Both the position numbers and the translations under genes were made by a program. A stretch of 64,000 bases of DNA from Hyphomicrobiales bacterium (GTDB lineage: Bacteria; Pseudomonadota; Alphaproteobacteria; Rhizobiales; Rhizobiaceae), in assembly GCA_900466575.1 (NCBI GenBank), contig UBMP01000009.1, positions 1 through 64,000 on the forward strand, read 5' to 3'. Numbering within the stretch: the first letter of the stretch is position 1; every line of letters starts with the position of its first letter. Shown here piece after piece: positions 1 through 9,063 of the stretch. The notes beneath the pieces are model-generated. The model saw only the letters and a program-made list of their open reading frames with translations. It did not search any database and was not told the DNA's origin.

Positions 1-257
1 TCATTTTTCGCCACCGGCGCTAGATCAAGACGAACGATGTCAGGATGGGCGCAGGTATGACCGTTTTTGATACGTCATATCATCATGTTGTACGACAATT
101 TGAATTCTCGGTGTAAGTTGATGGGATTTGAACCGGCGACAGAGCGGCCGTCTGGCTGGATGATTTGAAGGACAAATGCGGTAAAGACCGACGAGATGGC
201 TCGACCTTCGAGCCAAAACCCTCACGGGACAACGGCCTGCGGTTTGTGTTGCCCGCC

Positions 258-1238
258 CTAGGCCTTGGAAGCGTGGGCGGAGGTCACGTCGACGGCGTCA
301 ACAACGGCGCGTGCGCCATTCCACCGCCCCGTTTCAACGAGGGAGAGTAGCGTGGCGCGGCAAAGCTGCTCGATGGCAGAAACCGCATTGGTCATCGGGC
401 GGACGGCCGTGTGCACCACATGCACATCGCGTTTCAGCACCGGGGCCTCGATGCCTCTGTAGATCAGCCGCCCTTCCTTGACCTCGCGATCGATGGCGTT
501 ATAGGGCAGGATGGAGTAGCCGAGCCCTTCCTCCACCAGTTCCTTGATGCTGCTGTAGGAATCGACCTCCAGTACCGTGTTGATGGTCAGGCCCGACTGC
601 CCGGCCTCTCTTTCGATCAGGGTTCGCAGCCCATGGTTCGGGCTTGGCAATATAAGGGGCAGGCGTGCCACGTCGGCATAGGCCAGCTTTGTCCCGGTCG
701 GCATTTCGATGCCGGGCAAAGGCTCCGCTGGACCCAGGAGGCAAAGTTCCTCCGTCAGGACGCAGCGCGAGGCCAGGCCCCGGTCATTGACCGGGATATA
801 GAGAACCGCCAGATCAACGCGTCCGTCCCGCATCCAGTCGAGAACAAATCCGCTCATCGCCTCGGCGATCCTCAGCTTGATCTTCGGAAACCGCTTTCGC
901 GCTGCCATGATCAGCGGCACTGCGAGGATCTGACCAATCGTCCCGGGCAGACCAAGTCTGACCTCGCCAAAAGGCTCCATCTCGAAGCCGCGGATCTCTT
1001 CTTCTGCGACCGCGAATTGGTCGATAATGGTTCGTGCATTGCGCAACAAGATCTCGCCGGCTTCGGTAGCGACAACACCCTGCGGGCTTCTAAAGAGCAG
1101 TGATACGTTCAGGTCGGCCTCCATGTTTCTGACATGCAGGCTCAGCGCAGGCTGTGCGATATTCAAAGCGGCAGCGGCCTTCGAAAAAGATCCCTGTTCA
1201 ACGATTGCAACGAAATAGCGCAGTTGTCGCAGATCCAT
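258..1238 (-). CDS. LysR-family transcriptional regulator
   Basis: DNA-binding regulator of about 326 residues, the usual LysR length. The N-terminal winged helix-turn-helix (about residues 1-60) begins MDLRQLRYFVAIVEQGSFSKA and continues with the A-x-x-L-x-IAQPALS recognition-helix pattern; the rest is a periplasmic-binding-like effector domain. I start it at the ATG at 1238, preceded by AGGGGA, rather than the in-frame ATG nine codons upstream, because LysR proteins begin directly with the M-D/E-L-R-Q-L motif. It is the last gene of the minus-strand ABC transporter block, about 100 bases after the ATPase, so it probably regulates that block. It could alternatively serve the itaconate genes at 10984-16604, whose Pseudomonas counterpart is LysR-controlled. 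The effector is unknown. Confidence 0.93.
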   Translation of the reverse strand: MDLRQLRYFVAIVEQGSFSKAAAALNIAQPALSLHVRNMEADLNVSLLFRSPQGVVATEAGEILLRNARTIIDQFAVAEEEIRGFEMEPFGEVRLGLPGTIGQILAVPLIMAARKRFPKIKLRIAEAMSGFVLDWMRDGRVDLAVLYIPVNDRGLASRCVLTEELCLLGPAEPLPGIEMPTGTKLAYADVARLPLILPSPNHGLRTLIEREAGQSGLTINTVLEVDSYSSIKELVEEGLGYSILPYNAIDREVKEGRLIYRGIEAPVLKRDVHVVHTAVRPMTNAVSAIEQLCRATLLSLVETGRWNGARAVVDAVDVTSAHASKA

Positions 1239-1341
1239 CAGGCGTCCCCTTGTTGTTGACACCATACTGCCTCCCGAGACAGTTTAGCCAGAGTCGCCAA
1301 TAAATTTCCTGCAAGGGACAAGAGCTGTCCCGCCTTCCGGA

Positions 1342-2835
1342 TCAGTGTACGGCAGCGTACATCAACCTTTCTTCCGTCGCATCAAGAGGCGAAAATTCCT
1401 CTACCACCCTTCCCTGCCGCGCCACGAGCAACCGGTCGGAAAGCTGCATGATCTCCGGCAGATAGGACGAAATCACCACAACGGCCTTCCCCTCATCGGC
1501 CAGGCGATTGATCATCTGATGGATTTCCGCAATGGCACCGACATCGACCCCGCGCGTCGGCTCATCGAAGATGATCAGATCGGGCTCTTGAATGAGCGAC
1601 TTGGCGATGACCACCTTCTGCTGATTACCGCCGGAAAGCTCGATCACCTTCGCATCCTTGCTGACGGCGCGGATATGCAGCGACTTGCTCCATTCGTCGC
1701 CGAGCCTGTTCAGTTCGGAACGCCTGAGCCAGAACTTACGCCAACCCAGCTTGGCCAGCTTTCCCATGGCAATGTTGAGCTTGATCGACATGGTTTCGAA
1801 GAACCCCTCGATCTTGCGATCCTCCGTGATGTAGGCGATTTTTTCCTTGAGGCTCTGCGCTGGCACGCGATATCGGACACGCTTTCCGCGAATGAAGACC
1901 TCGCCACCATTCAGATAGTTTCGCTTGATGGCCCCGGAAACGACTTTGAAAGTCTCCGTCCGCCCGGATCCCACGAGGCCGAACACGCCCGTGACCTGGC
2001 CGGCGAAGACGGAAAGCGAATTGTTGCGCACCATGTTGCCGACCCGAAGATTGGAAACCTGAAGGATGCGTTCGCCGGGCGGGCGTATGACATCTTTCTT
2101 CTTGCCGTAAAGCTCTTCCGACAGACTACGACCAACCATGGACTGTACAATCCGCGCGCGGTCAAAAGCAGCCGTCTGGTCCGTCACCACATGCGTTCCG
2201 TCCCGCAGGATCGTGATGCGATCAGAGATTGCCAGCGCCTCCTCCAGCGCATGGCTGATGAATATGATGGCGACGCCACGGCCTTTCAGGGTCTTCACCA
2301 GATCGAAGAAGTGCTTCTTTTCCTCCGGCGTCAAAGTCGCGGTCGGTTCGTCGAAAACGATGATCCGGGCGTTGGATAGCATGGCGCGCGCGATCTCGAT
2401 CATCTGCTTCTTTGCCGCGCCCAGCGTCTGGACCACCGCTGTTGGATCGACCTGGAAGTTCAGCGCCTGCATGAATTGCTGGGCGGCAATGTTGATGCCC
2501 CGCAGCCGGTTGAAGAAGTGCTCGTTGCCCATGAAGAGGTTCTGCGCGACGGTCATCGAAGGGACCAGGCTTGTCTCCTGAAACACCATCGCGATCCCGG
2601 CCTTGAGCGCGTCTGCGGGGGTATCAAGATGAACCGTCTTCCCGTCGAGGAGGATTTCGCCGGCAGTCGGCTCCACAACACCGGCGATCATCTTGGTCAG
2701 GGTCGACTTGCCGGCGCCGTTTTCGCCAAGGAGTGCGTGGACCTCTCCGGGCATCAGGGTGAAGTTGATGTTCTCCACGGCGGGCACGCCAGCATAAAGC
2801 TTTGTCAGGCCGCGCAATTCCAGAACAGGCGTCAT
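1342..2835 (-). CDS. Sugar-type (CUT2) ABC transporter, double ATPase subunit
   Basis: Cytoplasmic ATPase of about 497 residues with two fused nucleotide-binding domains, the RbsA/MglA architecture. The first half has an intact Walker A (GENGAGKST) and Walker B (IIVFDEPTATL) but a degenerate signature. The second half has a weak Walker A (GLVGSGRTE), an intact signature (LSGGNQQ) and Walker B (LIIFDEPTRG). This asymmetry is normal for the family. Start is the ATG at 2835, immediately after the upstream SMP-30 stop (2837-2839); a longer frame reaching 2973 would run into that gene. It should power the two permeases at 3915-6020 and 7172-8206 with the binding protein at 6107-7120. The substrate is not determined. 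Confidence 0.95.
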   Translation of the reverse strand: MTPVLELRGLTKLYAGVPAVENINFTLMPGEVHALLGENGAGKSTLTKMIAGVVEPTAGEILLDGKTVHLDTPADALKAGIAMVFQETSLVPSMTVAQNLFMGNEHFFNRLRGINIAAQQFMQALNFQVDPTAVVQTLGAAKKQMIEIARAMLSNARIIVFDEPTATLTPEEKKHFFDLVKTLKGRGVAIIFISHALEEALAISDRITILRDGTHVVTDQTAAFDRARIVQSMVGRSLSEELYGKKKDVIRPPGERILQVSNLRVGNMVRNNSLSVFAGQVTGVFGLVGSGRTETFKVVSGAIKRNYLNGGEVFIRGKRVRYRVPAQSLKEKIAYITEDRKIEGFFETMSIKLNIAMGKLAKLGWRKFWLRRSELNRLGDEWSKSLHIRAVSKDAKVIELSGGNQQKVVIAKSLIQEPDLIIFDEPTRGVDVGAIAEIHQMINRLADEGKAVVVISSYLPEIMQLSDRLLVARQGRVVEEFSPLDATEERLMYAAVH

Positions 2836-2836
2836 T

Positions 2837-3922
2837 TCAAGCCTCCGTGACGCCGCTTGCAGCGCGTATATGATGCAGATCCATGCGCAAAAGCCGCCCC
2901 GAGCCCTTGGAGAGCGCCAGAACCTCGGTTTCGCGTTCCAGTGTCGTGACGATGCCGTGATGTTTGCCGCCAACGCGACTGTGCACCGACATCAGGGGAT
3001 TGCAGTTGGCATCAAGTCTGACCGCCAGGCCATAGGAACGGGGTGGCGCCCAAGGTTTGAGGATCCCCATGTGCTTGACGCCACCGCTTTGCAGGGGCTC
3101 CATGAAGTCCTCTCCGGAGGAGAGCGCGGGCGTGATCCAGTAACGGGGGTCGATGGTTTCCATCATCTCGCGCCTGAAGGAACCTTCCTGCAGCACGAAC
3201 TCGACGATCTGGGAACGACCTGCAAACAGCGACAGCCAGAAGCCGCCATCCGCCGTGGGCGTGATGCGAGCGGGATAGCCGGGGAGTTCGCCTGTGGCGT
3301 CGCGCTTGCCATCGCGCCGCAACCGGTGGCGCCAGCTTTCGCAAACAAGCACTCCCTTTCCGTCTTCGATCGCACCAGAGGCCCAGGCGAGACCGTCCTG
3401 CAGCAAGTCGGCCTTGCCGCTTTTGGGGTCCAGCTGCACGAGACGCCCCGATCGGCCTTTCGTCATCAGGTCATATTGCCAATTGTCGCAACTGTGGTGC
3501 GCGGAGCCGTCGCAGACCAGAAGGGTCCCACTGGAGGTTACAGAGAGTGCGGTGATGGCGGTGAATGACCGGCCCGCGCCTGCGTCAATCGCGCCGGCTC
3601 GACCCTCGATGACTATTCGATCGCCGAGCGCGACCACGCGGCGACCATCGGCAAGGAATGTCAGCGCGGTGATATTGGAATCATACCGTTCAAGGACGTG
3701 AACGGCGCCCTGTGCGTACGCGAGCACCTCGGGGCCGGCCGCAAGCACAAGGGAGCCGTCCGGTGCGATAGCCATATCCTCGAGACCCGGCCGTTCGAGG
3801 AGTATGTCGGCCTCCTCCAGAAGCTGGTTCGGCCTGAAGGCGCCATCGAGTATGGGGACGGAAAGGCTTGACCGGCGCCGCCCCAACAATCCGCCCATGA
3901 CGTCTGCGACAAACTCAAGCAT
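2837..3922 (-). CDS. SMP-30/gluconolactonase or strictosidine-synthase-like beta-propeller protein
   Basis: About 361 residues. The sequence shows repeated beta-propeller strands of the SMP-30/LRE and strictosidine synthase type (for example LEDMAIAPDGSLVLAAG, ASGAIEDGKGVLVCESWRHRL, GYPARITPTADGGFWLS). Known members hydrolyse sugar lactones or esters, often with a bound divalent metal. No signal peptide is evident, so it is probably cytoplasmic. It overlaps the end of the upstream fusion gene by 8 bases and abuts the ATPase start, so all three are translationally coupled. It is related to the C-terminal domain of that fusion protein, giving two such propellers in one transporter operon. A lactonase role fits the neighbouring SDR and aldehyde dehydrogenase but is inferred. 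Confidence 0.82.
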   Translation of the reverse strand: MLEFVADVMGGLLGRRRSSLSVPILDGAFRPNQLLEEADILLERPGLEDMAIAPDGSLVLAAGPEVLAYAQGAVHVLERYDSNITALTFLADGRRVVALGDRIVIEGRAGAIDAGAGRSFTAITALSVTSSGTLLVCDGSAHHSCDNWQYDLMTKGRSGRLVQLDPKSGKADLLQDGLAWASGAIEDGKGVLVCESWRHRLRRDGKRDATGELPGYPARITPTADGGFWLSLFAGRSQIVEFVLQEGSFRREMMETIDPRYWITPALSSGEDFMEPLQSGGVKHMGILKPWAPPRSYGLAVRLDANCNPLMSVHSRVGGKHHGIVTTLERETEVLALSKGSGRLLRMDLHHIRAASGVTEA

Positions 3923-6020
3923 GCGACACCTTCAGATCAACGAATTCCGCATCTGCATCCGCAAGTCGCAGGCGACCGATGCGGTTGTTGTGAATCCCGC
4001 CAATGTAGAGATAACCACGATGTTCGCGCATCGAGGTGATCATGGGGTGGTTCTCGCCTCCCAAATCCCACAGGACGTCCAGAACCTCGCCCTGCTCGCT
4101 GATCTTGACGATGCAGCCTGTGTTCAGGTTGGGAGCCAGCCACTCGTCTCCGGGCAGCTTCTTCGACATCCGGCGGCGAAAGGCCGGCCGCTTCATCGCA
4201 AGATCGAAGACGGGACTGCGGACACCCATGATGGCGAGCCAGTAATTGCCGTCAGATGCGCGATTGAGATTATCGGGATAGCCCGGCAGATCGTTGATCA
4301 CCACTTCGACCTTGCCCTTTTGCGGACCATCGAACCAATAACGGCTGATGCGACAGGCCCAGCTTTCGGCAAAGAGAAGGGACTGGCCATCGGACGCCAT
4401 GACAATGCCGTTCGGAAAGACGAGTTTGCGCAGCACGGTTGTCGTCTTGCGGGTCTTTGGATCGTAGCAGATGATGCGGCCGTTGCCCCGCGCCTCCAGA
4501 CTGTCCGTCGGCCATTCATGCATCTCGTAGCGCACCGTCGCTTCAGAGAAGAAGACGCGGCCATCGGGCGCGATGTCGAGATCGTCGGCAAGGCGCAGAC
4601 GACTGTCATCGATGATCGACAGAAGCGACCTGTTCGTTTCGTCGGTAACCTTTTCGGTGCTCCGGTCCCTGTTCACCCTGTAAAGACCCATCCCTCCGAC
4701 ACAGACGAGGAGCGTCCCGTCCTGGCACATCGCCATGCCCAGCGGCTGGCCGCCGATATGGGCGTAAACCTCGTGTCGCTTGTAGTCGGGTGCAAAGAAC
4801 CGGACGATATCGCCGTGGCGGTTGCCGCAGTAAAGATTGTTGTCGCTGTCCAGAACGACATCTTCCGGCGCCTCGACTTCCCCGAGGCCGATTGTTTCGA
4901 CATCGCGGAGTTTGTCATTGAGGGCGAAGGGCGAACCGCTGTCGCGGGCGGTGGGCTGCGGCGGCGGCAGTTCCATGTAGTTCGGGCTCACATACAGTTC
5001 CTGGACTGCCTTGTGGCGATTCTTGAACCAGCGGATGTCGAGAAGCGCGGCCAGCAAAAGGATCGTTGCCAGGATGACACGGGATGCCCCGGCCGACATG
5101 GCCATGCGCAGCATGCCGTTGGTCAGCAGCAGCACGATCAGCGTACCCAAAAGGGCCTTCATGACCGAGCCCTTGCCACCACCGAGACGGATCCCGCCCA
5201 GGATGGCAGCAGTCAGGACCACGATCTCAAGTCCCTTACCGGTATCCGCGCCGGGCGAGGCAAGACGTGAGGCATAGAAGATGGCGCCCGCGGCAGCAAA
5301 CATGCCGGAGGCGGCATAGGAAAGAGCGACAACGCGCTTGACCGGGAGACCAGTGTTATACGCAGAGCGGCGATTGCCGCCGATGGCCAGCACATGCCAG
5401 CCGGCGCGCAGGCGGGTCAGGAAGACGTGACCGCCGATGGCGACGAGGCCGAAGATCCAGACGATGACGGGGACATTCAGCAGCGTGCCGGCGCCGAGAT
5501 AATCCCAGGCCGGAGCATCCGGGAAATTGGCCGATATCTGCACCGCGACCTTGGCATTCAGCATGTCGTTTGCGGCCTTGTAGACGATCAGGGTGACCAT
5601 GGTCGTCAGAAAGGCGCGCATCCGGAAATAACCGATCAGCAGCCCGTTCACGGCGCCGAGAAGGCCACCCACGACCAGCGTCGCCACGACAGTGGCGGGC
5701 ATTCCGAGACCCAGGACGTTGATGCAGTAGAGCGCGAAAAGATTGCTCAGCGCATAGATCGACCCAACGCTCAGATCAATACCGCCGACAATCAGGACGA
5801 TCGACATGCCGAGGACGACAAAGCCGAGTTCGCATGCCTGCCGAAGCAGGTCCGAAATGCTGGTGATGGAAATGAATGTGTCAATGCGGGCACTGAAGAA
5901 GGCAATGACGGCCAGAAGCACAAGCAGCGGCACTGCGGTTTCCATCCAGGACTTCTGCAGCAACTCGCCGAAAATCTTGTCCGGCCAGAACCGGTATCGC
6001 AATTTGACAAGAGTGTTCAT
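3915..6020 (-). CDS. Fusion of a CUT2 ABC permease and an SMP-30/strictosidine-synthase-like domain
   Basis: About 701 residues, roughly twice the length of an RbsC permease. Residues about 25-335 are the permease (BPD_transp_2): many hydrophobic helices and the family motif GGIDLSVGS. A Pro-rich linker (about 336-375, PPPQPTARDS) leads to a C-terminal beta-propeller (about 380-701) with repeats such as APEDVVLDSDNNLYCGN, ADDLDIAPDGRVFFSEA and GYPDNLNRASDGNYWLA. No stop or frame change lies between the parts, so this is one continuous frame. I start it at the ATG at 6020; the frame is open to 6098 but the extra residues do not look like protein. Permease topology suggests the propeller faces the cytoplasm, where it could act on the substrate as it enters. 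That is inference. Confidence 0.88.
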   Translation of the reverse strand: MNTLVKLRYRFWPDKIFGELLQKSWMETAVPLLVLLAVIAFFSARIDTFISITSISDLLRQACELGFVVLGMSIVLIVGGIDLSVGSIYALSNLFALYCINVLGLGMPATVVATLVVGGLLGAVNGLLIGYFRMRAFLTTMVTLIVYKAANDMLNAKVAVQISANFPDAPAWDYLGAGTLLNVPVIVWIFGLVAIGGHVFLTRLRAGWHVLAIGGNRRSAYNTGLPVKRVVALSYAASGMFAAAGAIFYASRLASPGADTGKGLEIVVLTAAILGGIRLGGGKGSVMKALLGTLIVLLLTNGMLRMAMSAGASRVILATILLLAALLDIRWFKNRHKAVQELYVSPNYMELPPPQPTARDSGSPFALNDKLRDVETIGLGEVEAPEDVVLDSDNNLYCGNRHGDIVRFFAPDYKRHEVYAHIGGQPLGMAMCQDGTLLVCVGGMGLYRVNRDRSTEKVTDETNRSLLSIIDDSRLRLADDLDIAPDGRVFFSEATVRYEMHEWPTDSLEARGNGRIICYDPKTRKTTTVLRKLVFPNGIVMASDGQSLLFAESWACRISRYWFDGPQKGKVEVVINDLPGYPDNLNRASDGNYWLAIMGVRSPVFDLAMKRPAFRRRMSKKLPGDEWLAPNLNTGCIVKISEQGEVLDVLWDLGGENHPMITSMREHRGYLYIGGIHNNRIGRLRLADADAEFVDLKVSHA

Positions 6021-6059
6021 GATGCCGGCCTTCAATACGGAGCGATGCGAGGTTTGGTG

Positions 6060-6092
6060 ATCTCCCCCACCCCTCATCGAGCTAGGGGAGAT
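6060..6092. other. Intercistronic stem-loop between binding-protein and permease genes
   Basis: Perfect 8-bp inverted repeat ATCTCCCC (6060-6067) and GGGGAGAT (6085-6092) with a 17-base loop, in the 86-base gap between the binding-protein stop and the fusion-permease start. There is no T-run. Such hairpins after binding-protein genes often protect the upstream mRNA or attenuate the downstream genes, giving excess binding protein. Confidence 0.5.
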
Positions 6093-6106
6093 GATCATTC
6101 GAGCCG

Positions 6107-7120
6107 TCAGCGCAGCGTGTCGAGCGACCAGCAGCGTTCGTCGCCGAGGGTTGCGGGCGTATAGGTCACGAGAGGCGTGTAGAGCACGGTCTTGGTGGAG
6201 CCGACGGAATTCTTGTCCTGAAGGGCGGCCATGATCAGCGCGTTGAGGTCGCGGCCCTGTCCGGGTACGTCATAGCTCACGTAATACTGCCACATCCCAT
6301 CGCGAAGGCCCTTGCAGGCGAGTTCGCCACCGCCGCCGGAGGTCGTTACAAAGACATCACCGGGCTTCTTGCCTGCTTCCTGCAGGGCGGCCGCAGTGCC
6401 GACATCGGTATTGTCCCAGACCCCGAGAACGGCGCAAAGATCGGGATGCTGCTGCAGAACAACCTGCGTGATGGATTTGGCCTTGGCCGACTCGTAGTCG
6501 CCTGTCGACTGGACCGATACGACCTTTACCTTCGGATTGTTGTTGAGAATGTTCTCATAGCCCTTGAGCATGTATGCCGAGAAGGGACTGGTGGGAGGAC
6601 CGGCAAGGATCAGAATCTTGCCGGGTTGCGCGCCAGCGCCGCATTTGGCGACCGCGGCTTCGGCCTGTTTTTCGCCGATCAGCTCGACATCCGCACCCAC
6701 GAAACCGGTCGTCTGGTAGTTTGTCTTCATATTGAGCTGAATGACGCGAATGCCGGCCTTCTCCGCTTGCTGCAAGAGCTTCGCGTAGGACTGCACATCC
6801 GGGTTCTGCACCACGATGACATCCGGCTTCTCGCTGATGAGCGAGGTGATGGTCTGCGCACCGGCGGCTGTATTGAAGTTGGAATTGCGGACCTCGTAGC
6901 TATAGCCAAGATCCTTGGCCTGCTTCGCCATGATCTTCGACCAGCCTTCGGTAAGATCCAGGCCCATGAAGACCGGAACGAAGACGACCTTCTTGCCCTT
7001 GAGATTGGCGTAGTAGTCCTTGCGAAGCGGATCGGCCATGCTCTGCTGCGCACTTGCCGACGAAAGCCCTGCCACGGTTGCCATCGCAAACCCGATGGCC
7101 AGTTTCAGAAATTTATGCAC
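6107..7120 (-). CDS. CUT2 ABC transporter periplasmic substrate-binding protein (RbsB-like)
   Basis: About 337 residues. It has a clear Sec signal peptide: MHKF, a hydrophobic stretch, then cleavage near ASAQ (about residue 25). The mature part is a type I periplasmic-binding fold (Peripla_BP_4): VVFVPVFMGLDLTEGWS near the N-terminus, KPDVIVVQNPD, and an inter-domain segment CAVLGVWDNTDVGTAAALQEAG. It captures the substrate for the adjacent permeases. It is second in the transporter operon, 51 bases after the first permease; a GC-rich inverted repeat (GGCCCG at 7143-7148, CGGGCC at 7158-7163) lies in that gap. Binding-site residues do not let me name the ligand. Confidence 0.93.
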   Translation of the reverse strand: MHKFLKLAIGFAMATVAGLSSASAQQSMADPLRKDYYANLKGKKVVFVPVFMGLDLTEGWSKIMAKQAKDLGYSYEVRNSNFNTAAGAQTITSLISEKPDVIVVQNPDVQSYAKLLQQAEKAGIRVIQLNMKTNYQTTGFVGADVELIGEKQAEAAVAKCGAGAQPGKILILAGPPTSPFSAYMLKGYENILNNNPKVKVVSVQSTGDYESAKAKSITQVVLQQHPDLCAVLGVWDNTDVGTAAALQEAGKKPGDVFVTTSGGGGELACKGLRDGMWQYYVSYDVPGQGRDLNALIMAALQDKNSVGSTKTVLYTPLVTYTPATLGDERCWSLDTLR

Positions 7121-7171
7121 GTTACACCTCCCGTTGCGTTCAGGCCCGATCCTCCACCGGGCCAGTGGATT

Positions 7172-8206
7172 TCAGATATCGCCCTGCTGGGCCGTCTCCT
7201 CGTTGCGTGGATTGATCAAGCTGTCGGCGAGGACCGCCAGAAGCAGCACCAATCCACGGACCAGATTTTGCATCTCGAAGGACACATCCATGATGGTCAG
7301 CCCGTTCATGACCGTTCCGATCAACAGGGTGCCGATGATCACATTCGCGACGCCGCCGCGGCCGCCGGAAAGGCCGATGCCCCCCAGCACCACCACGAGG
7401 ATCACATCGTAGATCCAGGTGAGATTGAAGATGCGTGTGTCCATGCTCGCGGACGAGGCCGAGAGCACCAATCCGGCGAAAAAGGCGATGCAGGATGACA
7501 TGACATATTGCATCACCATCACGGGACGCAGCGGGATGCCGGTCAATCGCGCAGCACCGGGATTGTCACCCGACGCATAGACGAACAGCCCCGGACGGGT
7601 TCCACGCAGAAATATGCCGACCAGGATGGCCGTCGCCAGGAATGCAAGCACCGAATACGGAAGGCCGGCGATACTGCCGCGACCGATCCAGGCGATCACA
7701 TCCAGTTGCGGGGGCCAGGACACGATTTCGTAGTCGAAGAGGCCGATCTGCCCGACGCCGGCGATCCCGATGCCGACGGCAAGGGTCGTAAACAACGACG
7801 GAATTTCGGCATAGGCGACAAGGATGCCATTGAGAATGCCAATCCCAATGGCCATACAAATGCCCAGTCCGATCGCGACGAACACGCTGTAGCCGCTGGC
7901 GGCGAGCATCAGCACCAGAGCCGAGGGGACGGCCAGCGACGCGATCATCGACAGATCGATCCCGCGACCGATCACGACAATGGCCATGCCGAGGCCGAGG
8001 ATCCCAAGAACTGCAACCGTCCGCATCAGCGTCAGCAGATTTCCAACCGTAAAGAAACCCGGAAGGAGCAGAGCATAGACAACGAAGATCACGACGAAGA
8101 GCAGGCTGACGATCTTCAACTGATCGAAGCCCGCCGCCTTGCCGGGCCCTCGGAAAATCCCGAAGGCTCTCGATCGATGGCTCGTTTGAATGCTGGAACC
8201 TTGCAT
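7172..8206 (-). CDS. CUT2 ABC transporter permease
   Basis: About 344 residues and strongly hydrophobic, with roughly ten predicted membrane helices of the BPD_transp_2 (RbsC) family. It carries the family loop as GRGIDLSMIASLAVP and a second conserved region GGIGLSGGRGGVANVIIGTLLIG near the C-terminus. It forms the membrane pore with the fusion permease at 3915-6020; CUT2 systems may use two different permeases. First transporter gene after the SDR (80-base gap) on the minus strand. The N-terminal 30 residues are polar and cytoplasmic. Confidence 0.93.
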   Translation of the reverse strand: MQGSSIQTSHRSRAFGIFRGPGKAAGFDQLKIVSLLFVVIFVVYALLLPGFFTVGNLLTLMRTVAVLGILGLGMAIVVIGRGIDLSMIASLAVPSALVLMLAASGYSVFVAIGLGICMAIGIGILNGILVAYAEIPSLFTTLAVGIGIAGVGQIGLFDYEIVSWPPQLDVIAWIGRGSIAGLPYSVLAFLATAILVGIFLRGTRPGLFVYASGDNPGAARLTGIPLRPVMVMQYVMSSCIAFFAGLVLSASSASMDTRIFNLTWIYDVILVVVLGGIGLSGGRGGVANVIIGTLLIGTVMNGLTIMDVSFEMQNLVRGLVLLLAVLADSLINPRNEETAQQGDI

Positions 8207-8286
8207 TTCCTCACTCCCTGAAGATGTCTTTCCGACGCAAGCCTACAGCCAAGCCGTCGGGGACCCCATGCAACGCCGACACGGTC

Positions 8287-9051
8287 CTAGACCGTGCGGC
8301 CGCCGTCGACCGGGAAAAGAACGCCGGTGATGAATTCCGCATCATCGGATGCGAGATAGAGCGTCGCCCGCGCGATATCCTCCGGGCGGGACATCCGGCC
8401 CATCGGGATTGTCGCCACGAAACGGGCCCGGTTTTCCGGCGTATCCGGCACGCCCATGAAGGCTTCCAGCAGGCCTGTCTCCCCCATGACAGGGCAGATG
8501 GCGTTGACCCTTATCTTGTCGGGAGCAAGTTCCACCGCCATCGACTGCGACAGGATGTTCACGGCGCCCTTGGTGGAATTGTACCAAGTCAGGCCGGGGC
8601 GCGGTCGAATGCCGGCCACCGAGCCGATATTGACGATCGAGCCGCCGCCGATGCTGCGCATCAAGGGGACAATGATATTGCTGATGTGAAAGATCGACTT
8701 CACATTGATGGCGTAGACACGATCGAACTCTTCTTCCGTGACCTCAAGCATCGGCTTGTTACGATGGGTCCAGCCGGCATTATTGATGAAGACATTCGGC
8801 ACACCGAAAGTGTCGACCACCTTCTTCACGGCATCTTCCATCTGCTGTCGGGATGTCACGTCGGCCGCGAGCGCGAGCGCATTCGAGCCGATCTCATCAG
8901 CGACCCTTTGAGCGGCATCACCACGAAGATCCAGGACACCGACCTTCGCGCCCTCCTCGGCGAAAAGCTTCGCAATGCCTTCGCCGAAGCCGCCCCCCGC
9001 GCCGGTGACAACCGCAATCTTGCCGGCCAAACGGCCCTTGCCTGCAGCCAT
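8287..9051 (-). CDS. Short-chain dehydrogenase/reductase
   Basis: About 254 residues, classical SDR length. The Rossmann glycine motif TGAGGGFGEGIA, the NNAG motif and the catalytic Y-x-x-x-K (WYNSTKGAV) with upstream Ser (VNIGSVAG) are all present, ending in the usual DGGRTV. An acidic residue after the second strand (GVLDLRG) suggests NAD rather than NADP. It lies 12 bases downstream of the aldehyde dehydrogenase and upstream of the ABC genes, so it probably oxidises the imported polyol, sugar or hydroxyacid. With the SMP-30 proteins it could form a dehydrogenase-lactonase pair. Substrate inferred only. Confidence 0.92.
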   Translation of the reverse strand: MAAGKGRLAGKIAVVTGAGGGFGEGIAKLFAEEGAKVGVLDLRGDAAQRVADEIGSNALALAADVTSRQQMEDAVKKVVDTFGVPNVFINNAGWTHRNKPMLEVTEEEFDRVYAINVKSIFHISNIIVPLMRSIGGGSIVNIGSVAGIRPRPGLTWYNSTKGAVNILSQSMAVELAPDKIRVNAICPVMGETGLLEAFMGVPDTPENRARFVATIPMGRMSRPEDIARATLYLASDDAEFITGVLFPVDGGRTV

Positions 9052-9063
9052 GATGATCTCCTC

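Noticed and set aside
111-170. A tRNA-like T-arm on the minus strand (GGTTCAAATCCCA)
   Set aside because: The flanking bases do not form a T stem, and no anticodon or acceptor stem can be drawn. Probably chance; nothing else in 1-257 looks like a gene.
1315-1331. GGGACA-N5-TGTCCC between the ATPase and LysR genes as a terminator
   Set aside because: Short stem without a T-run; the LysR gene may still be co-transcribed.
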